This document shows positions 61,514-64,000 of a stretch of DNA of 64,000 bases, one piece after another. The notes under the pieces were generated by a model. That model made no database searches, was not told the origin of the DNA, and worked only from the letters and a program-made list of their open reading frames with translations. Each line of letters begins with the position of its first letter. The stretch's first letter is position 1. Source of the stretch: Taklimakanibacter deserti (GTDB lineage: Bacteria; Pseudomonadota; Alphaproteobacteria; Rhizobiales; Aestuariivirgaceae); contig QORU01000015.1 of the NCBI GenBank assembly GCA_003574785.1, forward strand, positions 62,001-126,000, in the 5' to 3' direction. The position numbers and the translations under genes were made by a program.

Positions 61514-62348
61514 GGGGGCTCACACTTGCGGCATCGAGATCGGGAACGGCGCTGACGAGGTTGCGCGTATAGGCGTGCCCGGGCGCCTTGCAGATCGTCT
61601 CGGCATCGCCGCGCTCGACGATCTCGCCCTTGTTCATCACCAGGACCTGGTCGGCGAGCTGATAGACGATGCCGAGGTCATGGGTGATGAGGAGAACGCT
61701 CATCTCCATATGGCGGCGCAATTCATCGAGCAAAGCCAGGATGCCGGCTTGCACCGTCACGTCGAGTGCGCTGGTCGGCTCATCGGCGATCAGGATGCGC
61801 GGCTTGAGCGCGATGGCGCCGGCGATCACGATGCGCTGCTTCATGCCGCCCGAGAAGGAATGCGGATAGTCCTGGGCACGCGTCGCGGCGGAGGCGATGC
61901 GCACCTGATCGAGGGCGCGGACCGCCTCGCGCCGCGCCGCGGTCCAGTCCATGCCCTGATGCAGGACGAAGAGCTCGGCGATCTGGTCGCCGACCGGCAT
62001 CGTCGGATCGAGCGCCCGGCCGGGATCCTGCGTGACATAGCCGATGCGGGTGCCGCGCAATCGGGCGAAGCTCGGATCGTCGATGCTCTTGAGATCCTGG
62101 TCCAGTATCCTGAGCCGGTCGAAGGACACGATATATTGCTCAGCGTCGGTTAACCCGAGGAGAGCGGTGGCGGTCAGGCTCTTGCCGCTGCCCGATTCGC
62201 CGATGAGGGCGGTGATCTCAGCCTCCGGCAGGCTGAAGGATATGGCGCGCACCAGGGGCAGTGCCTCGCCGTCGTCGCGGCGCGCGGAAATGGAAAGACC
62301 GGCAGCTTCAATGTCATATCGGGGCATCATGGCTGCCGGACTCGTCAT
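61506..62348 (-). CDS. Dipeptide-type ABC transporter ATPase, DppD type (short form)
   Basis: 280 residues: Walker A GESGSGKSL, signature FSGGMKQRIVIAGA, Walker B ILIADEPTSALD. Like its partner it stops soon after HAYTRNLVSAVPDLD and lacks the usual C-terminal cysteine-rich domain. It starts 22 bases after the binding-protein stop. Confidence 0.9.
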   Translation of the reverse strand: MTSPAAMMPRYDIEAAGLSISARRDDGEALPLVRAISFSLPEAEITALIGESGSGKSLTATALLGLTDAEQYIVSFDRLRILDQDLKSIDDPSFARLRGTRIGYVTQDPGRALDPTMPVGDQIAELFVLHQGMDWTAARREAVRALDQVRIASAATRAQDYPHSFSGGMKQRIVIAGAIALKPRILIADEPTSALDVTVQAGILALLDELRRHMEMSVLLITHDLGIVYQLADQVLVMNKGEIVERGDAETICKAPGHAYTRNLVSAVPDLDAASVSPHG

Positions 62349-62370
62349 CTTTCCAGGCGATCAGGCGGGT

Positions 62371-63858
62371 CTACTTGATCTCGACATCGCGGAAGCGCGG
62401 CGCCATGGTGGGCGCCAGCTGTATGCCGGAGACGGTCGAGCGATAGACATAGACGGCCTTGGCTTCCGAGGGGAAGATCCCGACCGCGTCGTTCCAGATG
62501 ATCTGGATGGCTTTGGCATAAAGTTCCTTGCGCTTGCTCTGGTCGGATTCGCGCCGGGCCTCCAGGAGGATCTTGTCGAGCTCGGGATTGGCATAGCCGT
62601 TCTCATTGTTCTCCGAGAGATAGAGCCGGCCGATCGTGTAATCGGCATCCTCGGTGTAGGACGGGTTGGTGGCGAGCACCATGTCCCAGTTGAGATCGCG
62701 CAATGCCGCGGTCCACACCGCATGCTCCTGCTGCATCGGCGTCACCTTGACGCCGATCTTGTCCCAGTAGGAGACGAAGGCCAGCGCCATCTGGTCGACC
62801 GATGCGCCGAAATTCTGCGAATATTTGAGCTCGGCGGTGAAGCCTTGCGGATAGCCCGCTTCGGCGAGAAGCTTCTTGGCGAGCTCGGGATCATAGGAAT
62901 AGGGCTGCTGCGGCGCATAGCCGAAGACGGTTTCGGCGATCGGCGCCTTGCCGAGCGAGCCGGTCAGGGGCAGGAGATCCGCGACCACTTGCTTGACATC
63001 GACGGCATGCCACAGCGCCCGCCGGACGCGGGCGTCCTTGAACGGTCCGCGGCTGCCGTTGAACCAGTTGTAGTAGTAGACGACCGAGGGAACGATGTTG
63101 ACCGTGACGTCGCTGTTCGACTGGAGCGCCGGGATCTGGTCGTCGGGCACGCCCCAGGTCACATCGATCTCGTCATTGAGCAATGCCGTTACCCGGCCGG
63201 TGAGCTCGGGGATCGTCTGGAAGCGGATGCCGTCGATCTTGGGCGCGCCACCCCAATAAGTGGGATTGGCCTTGAGAGTGAGCGACTGGCCGGGCTCGAA
63301 GCTCTCGATCACGAAGGCGCCCGAACCCGGCAGCCTGACGCTTGCGCCATATTCGCCCTTCGTCGCGGCGATGGCCTCGGAGGGCGCGATCTGCAGCAGC
63401 GCCACATTCCTGAGGAAGGGACCGACCGATTCCTTGAGCTTGACGACCACGGTCTTGGCATCCGGCGTCTCGACCGTATCGAGCTGCGTCCACAAACGGG
63501 CGAGGCCGCCTTTCGCCTTGGCGAGCCTCTCGAGCGAGGCTTTGACATCGGCGGAGTCGAGCGTGGTGCCGTCATGGAAAGTGACGCCGTCGCGCAAGGT
63601 GAAGCGCCAGGTCTTGGCATCGACCTGTTGCCACTGGGTGGCGAGGCGGCCTTGCGGCTCGCCGTCCTTGAACTCGATGAGCGAGTCATAGACCTGGCGT
63701 CCCGCCATGATCGTATCGCGCACGACCGAATTCGAGCCGTGCGGATCGATGTCGTTGATGGGGGCGGGTGCCGAGACGCGCAATGTCTTGGCGTCGCTTA
63801 CGCTTGCCGTGGCGGCCAAAGCCGCAGCGGCCAGTAATGCCAGAAGTCCCTTTCGCAT
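62371..63858 (-). CDS. Family 5 ABC substrate-binding protein
   Basis: 495-residue periplasmic receptor. The Sec leader ends SVSDA-KT. The mature start LRVSAPAPINDIDPHGSNSV and FTLRDGVTFHDGTTLDSADV are family-5 text. AAGGGAG lies before the ATG. It is the first gene of the ten-gene operon, with a TGTAATT operator cluster upstream. The catabolic genes suggest a sugar acid or a conjugate of one as ligand, not a plain peptide. Confidence 0.9.
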   Translation of the reverse strand: MRKGLLALLAAAALAATASVSDAKTLRVSAPAPINDIDPHGSNSVVRDTIMAGRQVYDSLIEFKDGEPQGRLATQWQQVDAKTWRFTLRDGVTFHDGTTLDSADVKASLERLAKAKGGLARLWTQLDTVETPDAKTVVVKLKESVGPFLRNVALLQIAPSEAIAATKGEYGASVRLPGSGAFVIESFEPGQSLTLKANPTYWGGAPKIDGIRFQTIPELTGRVTALLNDEIDVTWGVPDDQIPALQSNSDVTVNIVPSVVYYYNWFNGSRGPFKDARVRRALWHAVDVKQVVADLLPLTGSLGKAPIAETVFGYAPQQPYSYDPELAKKLLAEAGYPQGFTAELKYSQNFGASVDQMALAFVSYWDKIGVKVTPMQQEHAVWTAALRDLNWDMVLATNPSYTEDADYTIGRLYLSENNENGYANPELDKILLEARRESDQSKRKELYAKAIQIIWNDAVGIFPSEAKAVYVYRSTVSGIQLAPTMAPRFRDVEIK

Positions 63859-63885
63859 GGATCACTCCCTTTATGCGGAACCACA

Positions 63886-63984
63886 TATTTGTAATTTTTC
63901 TGGAGTGATAAATTACATATTGGTACAGTTCGTCAAGAAAAGAATCGACAATCTCGTGTTTTTGTGAGATTTGTAATTACAAAT
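63886..63984. promoter_or_regulatory. Operator cluster with 16-base perfect palindrome (GntR-like)
   Basis: ATTTGTAATTACAAAT at 63969-63984 is a perfect palindrome. The same half-site recurs as ATTTGTAATTT at 63886-63896 and in reverse as AAATTACATAT near 63910-63920. The stretch is far richer in A and T than the rest of the window and stands 28 to 126 bases before the binding-protein start, where promoter and operators should lie. The pattern resembles GntR or LacI sites. The regulator would lie beyond the window end. Confidence 0.55.
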
Positions 63985-64000
63985 TTGTTCAGTGGGGACT

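Overview
The window is about 64 kb of GC-rich DNA that looks like a chromosome or chromid segment of a soil or environmental alphaproteobacterium of the Hyphomicrobiales (Rhizobiales) type. This rests on codon bias, the mass of ABC and TRAP importers, twin-arginine leaders, and families such as AraD1/GguC, MocR, DUF3394-TRAP and BTAD/TPR regulators. The genus cannot be told from sequence alone. I saw no rRNA, tRNA, transposase, integrase or CRISPR array, and no gene-free gap exceeds 300 bases.

Layout. 1-3.3 kb: the end of a TAXI receptor and a fused TRAP permease. 3.5-7.9 kb: a sugar-type (CUT1) ABC importer, divergent from an AraD1/GguC-like gene and an AraC regulator (8.1-9.9 kb). 9.9-18.4 kb: a VOC protein, then a PotABCD-type importer co-transcribed with a creatinase-fold M24 protein and a FAD oxidoreductase, with a divergent MocR regulator. 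18.4-21.9 kb: a LysR regulator and a flavin-dependent monooxygenase cluster (flavin reductase, LLM oxygenase, tautomerase, alpha/beta hydrolase). 21.8-28.3 kb: an iron/aminoethylphosphonate-type importer with a PbfA-like PLP lyase and a LysR regulator. 28.2-31.7 kb: an HxlR regulator and nucleotide cyclase, divergent from an OmpR/histidine-kinase pair. 31.8-37.9 kb: one tightly overlapping operon with a periplasmic molybdenum hydroxylase (IorAB type), a flavocytochrome c sulfide dehydrogenase pair and SoxXYZA, but no SoxB or SoxCD. 38.2-40.2 kb: two small cytochromes c, a TetR regulator and a SnoaL-like protein. 40.3-48.1 kb: a dipeptide-type importer with an M81 (MlrC) peptidase and an RpiR regulator. 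48.2-54.1 kb: TetR plus methyltransferase, an aromatic amino-acid decarboxylase, a BTAD/TPR regulator, a Pal-like lipoprotein and an L,D-transpeptidase. 54.2-63.9 kb: a ten-gene operon joining a dipeptide-type importer to an IlvD/Edd dehydratase, an RraA-like aldolase, an Ldh-type dehydrogenase and two unrecognised proteins.

The common theme is substrate-specific uptake joined to its own catabolic enzymes and local regulator. The two most unusual pieces are the SoxB-less sulfur/molybdenum operon, whose SoxY-like protein has no export signal and no GGCGG carrier end, and the 54-64 kb sugar-acid-like operon with two orphan proteins. A 152-base composite palindromic repeat occurs three times, each time just after a stop codon and in the same orientation to the gene, with a covarying hairpin inside.
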